Origin: Diadema setosum
Taxonomy: Eukaryota; Echinodermata; Echinoidea; Diadematoida; Diadematidae
Direction: 5' to 3'
Assembly: GCA_033980235.1 (NCBI GenBank)
Contig: CM067067.1
Coordinates: forward strand, 11,200,901-11,264,900
Length of the DNA stretch: 64,000 nt
Shown: positions 63,101 to 64,000 of the stretch, one piece after another
Position numbering within the stretch: the first letter of the stretch is position 1
Layout of the letters: each line of letters begins with the position of its first letter
Notes under the pieces: model-generated
Seen by the model: the letters and a program-made list of their open reading frames with translations, nothing else
What the model was told of the DNA's origin: nothing
The model's database searches: none
Position numbers and translations under genes: made by a program

Positions 63101-64000
63101 AAGAAAATTTCTTGAGTCCAACTTGGGAAATTTCCGAAATAGCAGGATAATTAATGCGAACTAGCGCGCTATTTGATAATGTTTGGGCTAATGTGAATGG
63201 GAAATGAAATAGCGCGCTAATTTGCGATCGCGAAAAATATCTTGAGCTTGGATTTTTATCGGGCTGATGTGAAAACGCCTGATAATACATTTATACAACT
63301 GCAAAACCAGAAACATTTGCGGCATGAAACTTGCAAATTTGAGCCAACAGCCATTTTTGTGGCGTGATATTTTTACGAATTGCCACTGGCATTCAATGCA
63401 TTGTGTACATAAACCTTTTGCATGCATTGTACTGTAATTTTGAGAATAATGGCTCGTCGCAAAATTTGTCTAAGTTTCATGGACATGAAAACTTTGGTTT
63501 TACAGTAGTCCCACTGTTCACTGAATTGCTTCTGGAGAAATGGTGTGTTAACAATGATGTATGATTAAACCTACCTTTCTATTCAATATGGGAGTATGTC
63601 TGTATAAATTCTGAATTTGTGGTTTTTCTTTCGTGTTGTACTTTAATTTAGGATGGTAACTTTACAGGTGTACAAATAAAAAAAAAAATGAAAATAGAGT
63701 GGAATCAAATTGGTTTAAATGTGTTGGAAAGTTACAGTTCTTATTTGAAGTGGATATCATGTGAAGTAGAATGATTTATAAGATGAGAATAATTTAACGT
63801 GAATCCTCCTTGCCTTCCAAGTATTATCGGACAAATGTATCGAGTGCCATTGGTGCAGGCACACGACATCAGCCTATGCGTCCAGGTAATTGTACCAAAC
63901 ACTGTACCAGTACTGTACTCGGTGGCTCACTCTTTTGTTTCCCCTCTCTGTTCTGTCTTTGTCATTTCCTAATGCTTCAAGTTGTGACTGCATTTTTAGC
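60171..64000. other. Region downstream of NKTR without a supported gene
   Basis: AT-rich sequence with AATAAA at 62422-62427 and 63675-63680, A-runs near 61017 and 62866, and a TIR element at 62977-63280. A 64-nt stretch at 63822-63885, bounded by AG and gtaatt, could be an exon of a next gene but has no family match I recognise. Confidence 0.5.
62977..63280. mobile_element. TIR element (304 bp) rich in tagcgcgcta words
   Basis: The ends AGGCGTTTTCACATCAGCCC at 62977 and gggctgatgtgaaaacgcct ending at 63280 are exact inverted repeats over about 22 bp. The interior repeats aaatagcgcgctaattt-type words on both strands. The flanks cataat and gataat suggest a target duplication of about 5 bp. 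No transposase. Confidence 0.8.

Overview
This is an AT-rich genomic window from an intron-rich animal. The mix of features points to a marine deuterostome invertebrate, most likely an echinoderm: a small heat shock protein pair, an NKTR-type SR-cyclophilin gene spread over about 44 kb, a P2X7-type N-terminal exon, many short foldback and terminal-inverted-repeat elements, and frequent (GT)n and poly-G runs. The species cannot be fixed from the sequence alone. I see no bacterial, plasmid or viral genes and no CRISPR array.

Region 1 (1-7750) is a tandem duplication of a roughly 4 kb unit. Each copy carries one single-exon small heat shock protein gene (2436-3437 and 6482-7423, both +). Each gene sits behind a compact promoter with heat shock element pairs, a TGACGTCA palindrome and a TATAAAA box. 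The two proteins (333 and 313 residues) are near-identical in the alpha-crystallin domain and differ by a clean 24-residue in-frame indel. Region 2 (7751-15715) has no gene I can support. It holds a GC-rich block of unknown nature (11936-12199) and several inverted-repeat elements.

Region 3 (15744-59943, +) is one gene reconstructed here from 19 coding exons with matching splice phases. The joined coding sequence is 3,990 nt including the stop, giving 1,329 residues. It encodes an N-terminal cyclophilin domain, a lysine/serine-rich linker, the short conserved block shared by NKTR and PPIG, a SGRKIKGRG segment, several RS arrays, a WKPGQKP block, an FKWNPP block and a C-terminal RS tail. This is the NKTR (NK-tumour recognition protein) architecture. 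The protein is expected to work in the nucleus on pre-mRNA splicing factors. Its introns hold most of the mobile and repeat sequence of the window, including three copies of one foldback family and four of another. Intron 3 also contains, on the opposite strand, a credible first coding exon (37091-37425) of a P2X7-intracellular-domain-like protein.

Region 4 (59944-64000) is the NKTR 3' UTR with a polyadenylation signal at 60146, followed by repeat-bearing sequence with a 304-bp terminal-inverted-repeat element at 62977-63280 and no supported gene. Gene functions come from domain and motif recognition by eye; splice sites were assigned from GT/AG, phase and family conservation.
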